NCBI GenBank assembly: GCA_050299555.1
Contig: JBNKWA010000044.1
Span: 1-29,523, forward strand
Source: JBNKWA01 sp050299555
GTDB lineage: Bacteria > Pseudomonadota > Alphaproteobacteria > Rhodobacterales > Rhodobacteraceae
Direction of reading: 5' to 3'
DNA length: 29,523 nucleotides
Part shown: piece after piece, positions 22,979-29,523 of the stretch
Numbering within the stretch: position 1 is the first letter of the stretch
How the letters are laid out: each line of letters opens with the position of its first letter
The notes under the pieces: model-generated
Database searches by the model: none
Told to the model about the DNA's origin: nothing
Seen by the model: only the letters and a program-made list of their open reading frames with translations
Made by a program: the position numbers and the translations under genes

Positions 22979-23261
22979 CGCCGCCATCCGGCGTGAGGAG
23001 AGCGGCTCCAAGGGGCGGTATGTCCTGATCCAGGACGGTCGTGAGGCCGAACTCACCTACTCGGTGGTGTCGCCAACGCGGATCATCGCCGATCACACCG
23101 GCGTACCGGACGCGTTGCGCGGCAGCGGTGCCGGCCAGGCCCTGGTCGAGCATCTGGTGGCGGACGCGCGGGCCCGCGGTATCGCGGTGATCCCGCTTTG
23201 CCCTTTCGTCAATGCACAGCGCCGGCGGCATCCGGAATGGGCCGATGTCTTCAGCGGCTAG
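22971..23261 (+). CDS. Small GNAT-fold N-acetyltransferase (YjdJ-like)
   Basis: This 96-residue protein of the minimal GNAT group (COG2388 type) contains HTGVPDALRGSGAGQALVEHLVADARARG, whose R-G-S-G-A-G loop is the acetyl-CoA pyrophosphate-binding motif, followed by VIPLCPFVNAQ. The substrate is unknown, as for most members. The start is likely TTG 22971, because it gives the family-like N-terminus (L)SDAAIRREESGSKGRYVL and overlaps the scoB stop. A TTG at 22950 is also open. The next gene starts inside its last 17 bases, so it is translationally linked to the polytopic membrane protein and the DprE genes, although a functional link is not obvious. Confidence 0.8.
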   Translation: MSDAAIRREESGSKGRYVLIQDGREAELTYSVVSPTRIIADHTGVPDALRGSGAGQALVEHLVADARARGIAVIPLCPFVNAQRRRHPEWADVFSG

Positions 23262-24261
23262 GCCCGTGGCCGCAACCGGACTTCGCGGAGCACGCCGACG
23301 CGACCTCATCCTCGGCGGGGCCGCGCTGGCGGTCTTCGTGGCCGGGCTGGTATCGCTGGCCGCCGCCACCGGGTGGTCCGAGACCCTGGCCTCCCTGGCC
23401 CGCATCTCGCCCGCCGGGGTCCTGCTGCTGCTGATCCTGTCGCTGACCAACTACCTGTGCCGCGCGCTGCGCTGGCGGCTCTACACCCGGGCGCTGACGA
23501 TGCCGACGCATTTCGGTCGGGACGTCCTGCACTATCTCGCCGGGCTGGCAATGACCGTCACCCCGGGCCGGATCGGCGAGTTGATCCGCATGCGCTGGCT
23601 GAAGCGCGAGACCGGGCTCGGCCTGCACCGCACGGCGCCGCTGATCCTGATGGACCGGGCCGGCGACCTGGCGGCCACCGCGGTACTGTTGGCGGGCGCG
23701 CTGGCGCTGGCAGGCGCCGGCATCGAGGGCGGTCTGACCGTCGCAGCACTGTCGCTGGCCGCCGCCTTCGCGCTGACCCGGCCATCGGTCCTGCGGCTGG
23801 CAGCCGAGGCCGGCTGGCGCCTCACCGGCCGGGCCAGGCGCACCTTTGCGCGGCTGCGTTCGGCCGCATCGGCGCTGGCGCCTTTCTCGCGGCCGCCGGT
23901 CTTTCTTGCCGCGCTGCTGCTCGGCATGGCCGGCTGGTTCGCCGAAGGCTACTCGTTCTACCTCCTGCTCGGTTGGATGGACGCACCGCTCGGCCTGTGG
24001 ACGGCCGTGGCGATCTTTCTGTTCGCAACGCTGGCCGGCGGCGCCACCGGGCTGCCGGGCGGGCTCGGCGGCGCCGAGGCAGTGATGGTGGCGCTCCTGT
24101 CGCTTCGCGGCGTGCCGCTTGAGGTAGCGGTGCCAGCGACGGCGGTGATCCGCCTGACGACGCTGTGGTTTGCGATTGCGATCGGTATGGTGCTATTCCC
24201 CTTTGCCGAGGGGCGGGCACGCAGGCAGACGGGCGGAAACGCTGATGCGATGGAAGACTGA
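23245..24261 (+). CDS. Polytopic membrane protein, LPG-synthase-TM/UPF0104 family (flippase-like)
   Basis: This 338-residue protein has about eight hydrophobic segments and the family features RALRWRLYTRAL, TPGRIGELIRMRWLKRE and TGLPGGLGGAEAVMVALL. They mark it as a member of the lysylphosphatidylglycerol-synthase transmembrane (UPF0104) group without the soluble synthase domain. Stand-alone members are often found beside glycosyltransferase or polyprenyl-phosphate sugar genes and are suspected of moving lipid-linked sugars. Here the next genes are dprE1 and dprE2, so transport of polyprenyl-phosphate-arabinose across the inner membrane is a reasonable inference, not shown. ATG 23245 overlaps the end of the GNAT gene, and the stop lies 15 bases into dprE1, so translation is coupled. 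Confidence 0.8.
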   Translation: MSSAARPVAATGLRGARRRDLILGGAALAVFVAGLVSLAAATGWSETLASLARISPAGVLLLLILSLTNYLCRALRWRLYTRALTMPTHFGRDVLHYLAGLAMTVTPGRIGELIRMRWLKRETGLGLHRTAPLILMDRAGDLAATAVLLAGALALAGAGIEGGLTVAALSLAAAFALTRPSVLRLAAEAGWRLTGRARRTFARLRSAASALAPFSRPPVFLAALLLGMAGWFAEGYSFYLLLGWMDAPLGLWTAVAIFLFATLAGGATGLPGGLGGAEAVMVALLSLRGVPLEVAVPATAVIRLTTLWFAIAIGMVLFPFAEGRARRQTGGNADAMED

Positions 24262-25570
24262 CCGCTATGCCGGCTGGGGCCGGGCGCTGACCGCCGAAGG
24301 CGAGCTGGCGCGGCCCGAGCGCACGGCCGAACTGGCAGGGATCGAGGCCGGCGCCATCGGCCCGGCCGCAGGCGGCTTCCGATCCTACGGCGACGCGGCC
24401 CTGAACTCCCGCGGTCGGGTGATCGTGATGGGCCGGCTCGACCGGCTGATCGCCTTCGACGCCGACAAGGGCGTGCTGGAGGTCGAGGCGGGGGCGCGGA
24501 TCGGCGACATCCTGTCGGCCATGGCACCGCGTGGCTGGATGCCGGCGGTGATGCCCGGTACCGGCTATGCCACCGTGGGCGGGGCCATCGCCAACGACGT
24601 CCACGGCAAGAACCACCACGAGGTGGGCAGCTTCGGGATGCATGTGGAGAGCCTGCGGCTGACCGGTGGCGACGGCAAGGCGCGCAGCGTCAGCACCCGC
24701 AAGGAGGCAGCGACCTTTCGTGCCACCATGGGCGGGCTGGGCCAGACCGGCATCATCACCCAGGCCCGGCTGAGGCTCGCCCCCTGCCCCTCCACCGCCA
24801 TGACGGTCGAGGAGCGGCGCATCGGCCATATCGGCGAGTTCATCGGCAGCTTCGAGGCGTCGACGGCACCCTTTTCCGTAGCGTGGATCGACGCCACCGC
24901 GCGTGGTGCGCAACTCGGGCGCGGCATCCTCGAGGAAGCGCATTTTGCCGAACGCGCCGGCGCCGAAACGCAGGCGCGGCCCGGCCGGACCATTCCCGTC
25001 GATGCGCCCGGGTTCCTGTTGTCGGCGCCCGTGGTGAAACTGTTCAACGAGGGATATTTCCGCCGTGTGCCCGAGGCGGGCCGCACCCGGGTCCGGCCGC
25101 TGCACGAGTTCTTCTTCCCGCTCGATCGGCTGCGGTACTGGAACCGGCTCTACGGCAAGCGGGGCTTTCACCAGTTCCAGTGCGTGATCCCCGAAGACGG
25201 CGCCGGGGCGCTGCTGACGACGATGATGGAGGAGATCGCCCGCTCGGCGCTGGCCTCGCCGCTGGCGGTGCTGAAGCGGATGGGCGGCGGGCGGGCGGGG
25301 CCGCTTTCCTTCCCCATGGAGGGCTACACGCTGGCGGTCGACTTCCCGAACCGGCCGCGCGCGGTAGAGCTGATCGCGGGGCTGCAGGCGCGGGTCGCGG
25401 ATGCGGGCGGTCGCGTCTACCTGGCCAAGGACTCGCTGGCCGATCCAGGCATGATGGCGGCGATGTATCCCGAACTCGACGACTGGCGCGACACCGTGAA
25501 CGCGCTCGACCCGGCGCGGCTGTTCGAGACCGACCTGGTGCGGCGCTTGCAGCTCAGGGGGCCGGCATGA
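24245..25570 (+). CDS. dprE1: Decaprenylphosphoryl-beta-D-ribose 2'-oxidase homologue (DprE1-like)
   Basis: This 441-residue FAD enzyme of the vanillyl-alcohol oxidase fold oxidises the 2'-hydroxyl of polyprenyl-phosphoribose, the first half of its epimerisation to polyprenyl-phosphoarabinose. It has MPGTGYATVGGAIANDVHGK (103-122) continuing NHHEVGSFGMHV, the FAD motif of mycobacterial DprE1. The C-terminal VYLAKDSLADPGMMAAMYPE contains Lys395, which matches catalytic Lys418. The residue that aligns with Cys387 of M. tuberculosis (the benzothiazinone target) is Ala364 in YTLAVDFP. ATG 24245 gives the DprE1 N-terminus MRWKTDRYAGWGR and overlaps the upstream gene. The stop overlaps dprE2 as ATGA. 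Confidence 0.9.
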   Translation: MRWKTDRYAGWGRALTAEGELARPERTAELAGIEAGAIGPAAGGFRSYGDAALNSRGRVIVMGRLDRLIAFDADKGVLEVEAGARIGDILSAMAPRGWMPAVMPGTGYATVGGAIANDVHGKNHHEVGSFGMHVESLRLTGGDGKARSVSTRKEAATFRATMGGLGQTGIITQARLRLAPCPSTAMTVEERRIGHIGEFIGSFEASTAPFSVAWIDATARGAQLGRGILEEAHFAERAGAETQARPGRTIPVDAPGFLLSAPVVKLFNEGYFRRVPEAGRTRVRPLHEFFFPLDRLRYWNRLYGKRGFHQFQCVIPEDGAGALLTTMMEEIARSALASPLAVLKRMGGGRAGPLSFPMEGYTLAVDFPNRPRAVELIAGLQARVADAGGRVYLAKDSLADPGMMAAMYPELDDWRDTVNALDPARLFETDLVRRLQLRGPA

Positions 25571-26304
25571 TCGAGAACTGGTTTGTCCTCGGCGCCAGCT
25601 CGGCCATGGCGCGGGCCTTTGCACGCGGCGCGGCGGCGCGCGGCCACCGGGTCTATCTGTGCGGCCGCGACCAGGACGACCTGAAACACATGGCCACCGA
25701 TTGTGGCCTTCGCGGTGCGGCAGCGGCCGAGGCACTGGCCTTCGACGCCCGCGATGCCGCCAGCTTCGCGCCGATCCTGGACCTCGCCGGCACGCTGGAC
25801 GGGTCGCTGAACGTTGCGGTCTTTGCCGGCTCGATGCCGTCCCAGTCCGAGATCGACGCCGACCCGGCGCTGATGGAGGCCATCGTTGCCGACAACTTCA
25901 CCGGCGCGGCGCGTTTCTTGACCGCATTCACGCAACTCATGGCGGCCCGCGAATCCGGTGTGGTGGTCGGCGTCGGCTCGGTGGCAGGCGACCGCGGACG
26001 GCTCGGCAACTACAGCTACGGCGCGGCCAAGGCGGCGTTCCACACCTTCCTCGCAGGCCTCAGGAACCGGCTGGGCCGACAGGGCGTGCACGTGATGACG
26101 GTCAAGCCTGGCTTTGTCGACACGGCGATGACCTGGGGGATCGAGGGCATGTTCCTGGTCGCCGCGCCCGAGGACATTGCCGAGGCCATCTGGCGCGGGC
26201 TGGCCAAGCGCCGGAACGTGATCTACGCGCCGTGGTTCTGGCTGATCATCATGACGATCATCCGCGCCATCCCCGAGCCCATCTTCAAGAAGCTGAAGGT
26301 CTGA
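25567..26304 (+). CDS. dprE2: Decaprenylphospho-2-keto-ribose reductase homologue (DprE2-like SDR)
   Basis: This 245-residue short-chain dehydrogenase would reduce the keto intermediate made by DprE1, giving polyprenyl-phospho-arabinose. It has the Rossmann start WFVLGASSAMARAFA (5-19), the active-site YSYGAAK, the serine in VGVGSVAGDRG, and the DprE2-like C-terminal tail IYAPWFWLIIMTIIRAIPEP, which may touch the membrane. The nucleotide-binding loop reads GASSAMA and lacks the last Gly of the usual GxxxGxG. It overlaps dprE1 by four bases, so the two enzymes are surely made together. The gene ends eight bases before the convergent HAD-UbiA stop, with no visible terminator. Confidence 0.9.
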   Translation: MIENWFVLGASSAMARAFARGAAARGHRVYLCGRDQDDLKHMATDCGLRGAAAAEALAFDARDAASFAPILDLAGTLDGSLNVAVFAGSMPSQSEIDADPALMEAIVADNFTGAARFLTAFTQLMAARESGVVVGVGSVAGDRGRLGNYSYGAAKAAFHTFLAGLRNRLGRQGVHVMTVKPGFVDTAMTWGIEGMFLVAAPEDIAEAIWRGLAKRRNVIYAPWFWLIIMTIIRAIPEPIFKKLKV

Positions 26305-26312
26305 GCCGGGCC

Positions 26313-27758
26313 TCAGAAAAGCGGTGAGGCGGCCAGAAGCAAGGCAACCGCCGCGATACCCAGGCCAAGCGAAAACGGGTCGCGCAGCGTGAACAGCATC
26401 GGATCGTCCGCCTCCTGGTTGCCGCCCCAGGCCGTCAGGATCATGCGCGCGGTCCAGGCGCCGAACGGGATGGCGGCGCATTGCAGCACAAACCGGCTCT
26501 CGTAAAGATAGGCGGCCGGAACGCTGAGGCTGTAGAGAAGAAAGACGGCGATCGCGGCAATGGCGCTGAGGATCGCCACGTTGCGCAAATCACCCCGGTC
26601 GCGGTAGGCGTAGACCCGGCCGGGCAGCGTCTCGAAGGTGTCGGCGCGCGTCAGCTCGTTCAGCCGCCGCGCACAGCCGACCAGCAGGAGCAGCGGGAAG
26701 ACGAACCCCAGCATCCAGCCCGACAGATAGACCCCGGCAGCCACGGCGCCGGCGCCGACGCGGAAGATGTCGAGCAGCACCAGCGCCGCCACGTCGACCC
26801 AGCGCTGCCGCTTGAGGAAGATCGAGTAGACCAGCGCAGTGAAGAGATAGGCGGCGATCAGCCCCGCCAGGTCCCGCCCCATCACCGCCGCCGCGATCAG
26901 GGCTGCAAGGCCGAGCGCCAGCGCCGCGAGCATGCCGACATGCAGCGGCACCGTGCCCGCAGCGAAGGGCCGCTTCTGCCGGCGGGTGTGTCGACGGTCG
27001 GCGCCAAGGTCAAGCAGGTCGTCCACGAGGTAGGCCGAGGCGGAAGCGGCGCAGAAGATCACCGCGGCGAGCACTGTCATCAGCACCGCATCCGGCTCGA
27101 ACTGTCGCGCCGCCAGGACCGGCAGGAACAGCAGCAGCAGGTTCTTGACCCACAGCCGCGGGCGCAACGCCGTCACCAGGTCGCGACGGCGCCAGCGCTC
27201 GCCCAGCGGCTCGGCCGCGATGCCGGCGGCGGTCAGGCGATCCCTCAGGCCGCGGAACGGGCGCACCACATAGGCCTTGCGCGCCTCCTTCCAGACCGGG
27301 ATGTCGCGTACCGTATCGCCGACATAGTCGAAGCCGCCCGACTCGAAGGTCTCGCGCATCAGGTCCGCCTTCCAGCTGCCCGAAAGGTCGCGGCTGAGCG
27401 AGGTTCCGAAATGCGGCCCGTCGAGACCGAGATGGGAGGCCACCCGCTCGACCATGGGCTGCGGCGCCCGGGACACTAGGTGCAGGTCGCGGCCGTCGGC
27501 ACGGGCCTTTTCGCAAAGGTCCAGAACCTCCGGAGAGTAAGGCAGAAGTGCCGGGTCCACCTCGTCGAGATTGTGCAGCGCGTGCTTCAGTGCCGGCCGG
27601 TCGAAAAGGTAACGCAAGCAGGCGATCGCGGTGCCCACCGGGGCCCGTCCCAGCGCCGCCCAGAACGATTCGAGCCGGAGATCCGTTCGCACCAGACTGC
27701 CGTCGAGATCGACCACCAGAGGCACGTCGGGCGCAGCCGACACGTCTCTCTCCGTCAT
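26313..27758 (-). CDS. HAD phosphatase-UbiA prenyltransferase fusion (decaprenyl-phosphate phosphoribosyltransferase-like)
   Basis: The 481-residue protein has two domains. Residues 10-190 form a haloacid dehalogenase domain with motif I DLDGS (Asp17, Asp19), Lys130 in GSWKADLM and motif IV YVGDTVRDIPV (Asp148, Asp152). Residues about 195-481 form a UbiA-type membrane prenyltransferase with RPRLWVKNLLLL and the Asp-rich motif VDDLLDLGADRRH (Asp246, Asp247, Asp250, Asp254), followed by KRPFAAG. The latter matches the polyprenyl-phosphate phosphoribosyltransferase group (mycobacterial UbiA/Rv3806c type). That enzyme makes polyprenyl-phospho-5-phosphoribose, which a phosphatase must then dephosphorylate before DprE1 acts. 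The fused HAD domain could be that phosphatase; this is inference. ATG 27758 overlaps the lytic transglycosylase stop as ATGA. Confidence 0.87.
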   Translation of the reverse strand: MTERDVSAAPDVPLVVDLDGSLVRTDLRLESFWAALGRAPVGTAIACLRYLFDRPALKHALHNLDEVDPALLPYSPEVLDLCEKARADGRDLHLVSRAPQPMVERVASHLGLDGPHFGTSLSRDLSGSWKADLMRETFESGGFDYVGDTVRDIPVWKEARKAYVVRPFRGLRDRLTAAGIAAEPLGERWRRRDLVTALRPRLWVKNLLLLFLPVLAARQFEPDAVLMTVLAAVIFCAASASAYLVDDLLDLGADRRHTRRQKRPFAAGTVPLHVGMLAALALGLAALIAAAVMGRDLAGLIAAYLFTALVYSIFLKRQRWVDVAALVLLDIFRVGAGAVAAGVYLSGWMLGFVFPLLLLVGCARRLNELTRADTFETLPGRVYAYRDRGDLRNVAILSAIAAIAVFLLYSLSVPAAYLYESRFVLQCAAIPFGAWTARMILTAWGGNQEADDPMLFTLRDPFSLGLGIAAVALLLAASPLF

Positions 27759-28606
27759 CTGTTGGCGATCCTGACGCCGTCGAAGATGCAGCCCTCGGTC
27801 ACCCGCGACGGCGGCGTCTGGCACAGACTGCGCGCGGTTTGCCAGGCGGCCATAACCTTCGGCACGTAAAGGCGTGTCTCGGCGTAGGGCGGCACCCCCC
27901 GGTTGGACTGGACCGCGCCTTCGCCGGCATTGTAGCCCGCCAGCGCCAGCACGATGTCGCCGTCGAACTCGTCCAGAAGCCACTGCAGATAACGGGTGCC
28001 ACCGGCGATGTTCTGTGCCGGATCGCTCCGGTCGGTGACCCCAAAGCGGGCCGCGGTCGGCGGCATGAGCTGCATCAGGCCGGCCGCACCGGCTGTGCTG
28101 ACGGCGGTCGGGTTGCCGCCGGATTCGACAGCGATCACCGACAGGATCAGGGCCGGTGAAATCTGCGTGCCTGCGCTCGAGGTCAGGATCTCGGTCCCGT
28201 AGCGCTCGACGATGCGGCCCAGGCGTTCGGCGCTCTGACCCAGTCCGGCGCTCTGGCCGTGCTTGCGCTCAAGCAGTGCCGAGACCGCCAGCTCCCGCGC
28301 CGGCGCGGCATCGGCGAGGTCCGGCGAGACCTCGGCCCAGAACCATTCCGCCGCCGGGGGGCCGGAATAGGCGGGTCCGCCGCGGCCCGGAATGGCGGCC
28401 GCTTCGGGTGGCACATCGGGATTGTGAGACAACACCGGTGCGACCGCTAGCCGCGGCTCGACATGAATGTTGATGTATTTGCCCTCGACCTGGCCCGGTT
28501 TGATCCGCTTGAACGTGAACTCCGCCGCCGCCGGCAGCGATGTGAAAGCCAGACAAAGTGCGATTCTCGCCGCCGCCGCTGCCGCCTTGCGCGGTACCAT
28601 TGCCAC
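27755..28606 (-). CDS. Periplasmic lytic transglycosylase (SLT domain)
   Basis: This 283-residue exported protein would cleave peptidoglycan glycan strands. A signal peptide covers about 1-28 (hydrophobic ARIALCLAFTSLPAAA, cut before EF). A linker of about 100 residues rich in Pro and Ala follows. The SLT domain has ILSVIAVESGGNP with catalytic Glu161, AAGLMQLMPPTAARFG and LALAGYNAGEGAV. GTG 28606 is chosen because AAGGGG at 28615-28620 lies eight bases upstream; ATG 28600 is a close alternative. It is the first gene of a two-gene operon with the HAD-UbiA fusion. A good promoter lies upstream. No lipobox was seen, so the enzyme should be soluble in the periplasm. Confidence 0.92.
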   Translation of the reverse strand: MAMVPRKAAAAAARIALCLAFTSLPAAAEFTFKRIKPGQVEGKYINIHVEPRLAVAPVLSHNPDVPPEAAAIPGRGGPAYSGPPAAEWFWAEVSPDLADAAPARELAVSALLERKHGQSAGLGQSAERLGRIVERYGTEILTSSAGTQISPALILSVIAVESGGNPTAVSTAGAAGLMQLMPPTAARFGVTDRSDPAQNIAGGTRYLQWLLDEFDGDIVLALAGYNAGEGAVQSNRGVPPYAETRLYVPKVMAAWQTARSLCQTPPSRVTEGCIFDGVRIANR

Positions 28607-29012
28607 TGCTCGCGCCCCTTGGTAGCTGAAGCTTCGCCGCCTTGACGCATGATTCTACAGCAGGAATCCTCGGTGGCAAGCGTTAGCAATTTTGGCCAAG
28701 GTGCCAAATTGGGTCGAATTGGAGGTAAAGAGTCGTCGCTGGGACCGCATAATTTACCAACCAGAAATCGAGCAACCCAATGATAAACATCGTGTTTTGT
28801 ACCCCGCATTAGTACAATTTTGGCGTCTATGACTGAAACGCGCTGCCTGTCCAAATTCTGCCAGAATCGCCGCGTGTATTGCGAGCGTTCGGTAGATGCG
28901 AACCTGAACAGTCTCGGTGCGAGGGCAACCTGAATTTGGAATGCAGGAACCGACCGCGCGTTGAACTGGGGTGACTACGAAGTGTGCAAACTTTCCTTGG
29001 AGGGAAACTGAA
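28607..29012 (+). promoter_or_regulatory. AT-richer intergenic region upstream of the pilin genes
   Basis: These 406 bases between divergent genes are clearly less GC-rich than the rest. Besides the minus-strand promoter at 28652-28679, they hold an inverted repeat TTGTAC at 28797-28802 and GTACAA at 28812-28817 (nine-base gap) and a 10-bp direct repeat CAATTTTGGC at 28687-28696 and 28815-28824. An imperfect dyad pairs CAATTTTGG at 28687-28695 with CCAAATTG at 28704-28711. TACAAT at 28813-28818 could be a -10 box for the pilin genes but has no good -35. The ribosome binding site GGAGGG (28999-29004) overlaps a small hairpin, TTTCC at 28992-28996 with GGAAA at 29003-29007. No ORF here looks real. 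Confidence 0.4.
28652..28679 (-). promoter_or_regulatory. Promoter of the lytic transglycosylase/HAD-UbiA operon
   Basis: On the minus strand TTGCCA (28679-28674) and TAGAAT (28657-28652) are separated by 16 bases and each match five of six consensus bases. Transcription would begin near 28645, about 40 bases before the GTG start. Confidence 0.55.
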
Positions 29013-29201
29013 ATGAAGCTGTTCAACCTGAAGAAGGCCTTCGCGAAGGACGAATCCGGTGCTGTGACCGTCGACTGGGTCGTGCTCACCGCCGCTCTCG
29101 TCGGCATCGCGATCGTCGTGCTGGGCATCGTGTCGAACGGGATCAACTCGACCGCGTCGCGCATCAACTCTGCCCTGAACGCCATCCCGGTCAGCAACTA
29201 A
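29013..29201 (+). CDS. Flp-family type IVb (Tad) pilin, copy 1
   Basis: This 62-residue prepilin has a short basic and acidic leader MKLFNLKKAFAKDESG. A long hydrophobic helix (about 17-41) begins AVTVDWVVLTAALVG, and a short Ser/Asn-rich tail ends it. The predicted prepilin peptidase site follows Gly16. The residue five places on, Glu in classical Flp pilins, is Asp21, and the usual Tyr after it is Trp22, as in other Rhodobacterales pilins of this type. Such pilins form Tad pili used for surface attachment. GGAGGG at 28999-29004 is a good ribosome binding site eight bases before ATG. A second copy with identical coding DNA follows. The tad/cpa assembly genes are not in the window. Confidence 0.88.
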   Translation: MKLFNLKKAFAKDESGAVTVDWVVLTAALVGIAIVVLGIVSNGINSTASRINSALNAIPVSN

Positions 29202-29213
29202 GACCGGCTGGCA

Positions 29214-29240
29214 GGCTCCGTGACCTCGGTCGCCGGAGCC
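29214..29240 (+). other. Hairpin between the two pilin genes
   Basis: GGCTCCG at 29214-29220 pairs perfectly with CGGAGCC at 29234-29240. A second hairpin in the same gap pairs GGCCCCG at 29303-29309 with CGGGGCC at 29326-29332, extended by ACCC at 29311-29314 with GGGT at 29320-29323. Neither has a T-run, so they may stabilise or split the pilin mRNA instead of ending it. Confidence 0.45.
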
Positions 29241-29389
29241 GCGGCCACCGCGATCAGCCTTCCGCCCCATGCGGAGCGGCGTTCGCCGGAAACGTGAATG
29301 ACGGCCCCGAACCCTTCCTGGGTGGCGGGGCCGACATCGCCACCTGAAGTGGCCGATCACATTGTCTCTCAAGTAAAACGGAACCCCCA

Positions 29390-29523
29390 ATGAAGCTGTT
29401 CAACCTGAAGAAGGCCTTCGCGAAGGACGAATCCGGTGCTGTGACCGTCGACTGGGTCGTGCTCACCGCCGCTCTCGTCGGCATCGCGATCGTCGTGCTG
29501 GGCATCGTGTCGAACGGGATCAA
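29390..29523 (+). CDS. Flp-family pilin, copy 2 (3' end outside window)
   Basis: From ATG 29390 to the window end, all 134 bases are identical to copy 1 from its ATG, including every third codon position. So the first 44 residues are the same, with leader, Gly16 cleavage site, Asp21-Trp22 and the hydrophobic helix. Identity stops at the start codon: the upstream flank ending ACGGAACCCCCA is unrelated to that of copy 1 and has a much weaker ribosome binding site. The start-to-start distance is 377 bases. It is presumably co-transcribed with copy 1 and made at a lower level, unless it has its own promoter. Confidence 0.87.
   Translation, partial: MKLFNLKKAFAKDESGAVTVDWVVLTAALVGIAIVVLGIVSNGI

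Noticed and set aside
28674..28690. Sigma-54-like TGGCAAG...AGCAA sequence before the pilin gene
   Set aside because: The spacing between the GG and GC elements is one base too short, and TGGCAA is better explained as the -35 box on the other strand.
29282..29347. Tiny ORF in the gap between the pilin genes
   Set aside because: Starting from GTG it would give only about 17 residues with no ribosome binding site, and most of it lies in a hairpin.

Overview
The window is GC-rich chromosomal DNA from an alphaproteobacterium. It is most likely of the order Rhodobacterales. The evidence is the gene order ftsQ-ftsA-ftsZ-lpxC-bamD-recN, an FtsZ ending in a conserved C-terminal peptide after a long Ala/Glu/Pro linker, and Flp-type pilins of the GAVTVDWVVL kind. 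No phage, IS element, CRISPR array or rRNA was seen. Nearly all the long antisense ORFs are by-products of high GC.

Region 1 (1-7217, plus strand) is the end of the division and cell-wall cluster. It holds the 3' end of ftsQ, then ftsA, ftsZ, a strong terminator, lpxC (lipid A), bamD (outer-membrane protein assembly) and recN (DNA repair). Region 2 (7224-13301) is mixed: a membrane-anchored patatin-like lipase and a D-lactate dehydrogenase-type flavoprotein on the minus strand, a divergent ClC chloride transporter, and a minus-strand single-domain response regulator. Next to the regulator is the decayed tail of its probable partner histidine kinase. Region 3 (13302-18144) has the Na+/H+ antiporter gene nhaA behind a structured leader, then capsule export genes kpsT and kpsE, and kdsA, which makes the Kdo precursor used in LPS and capsule linkers.

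Region 4 starts with tRNA-Gln(UUG). It continues with an MBOAT O-acyltransferase and an SGNH-like partner (polysaccharide O-acetylation type). A third gene joined by an ATGA overlap is now a frameshifted NHL-repeat pseudogene. The pair scoA/scoB (3-oxoacid CoA-transferase) follows. Region 5 (22971-28606) looks like a polyprenyl-phosphate-arabinose system: a small GNAT protein, a polytopic flippase-like membrane protein, DprE1 and DprE2 on the plus strand. These converge on a minus-strand operon of a lytic transglycosylase and a HAD-UbiA fusion that could make the polyprenyl-phosphoribose precursor. The window ends with two tandem Flp-pilin genes whose coding DNA is identical over all that is visible but whose flanks differ.

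The common theme is the cell envelope: division, lipid A, outer-membrane assembly, capsule, polysaccharide acylation, polyprenyl-arabinose and pili. The items most worth a second look are the nhaA leader RNA, the two decayed genes, the split DPA-type pathway with its HAD-UbiA fusion, and the identical pilin pair.
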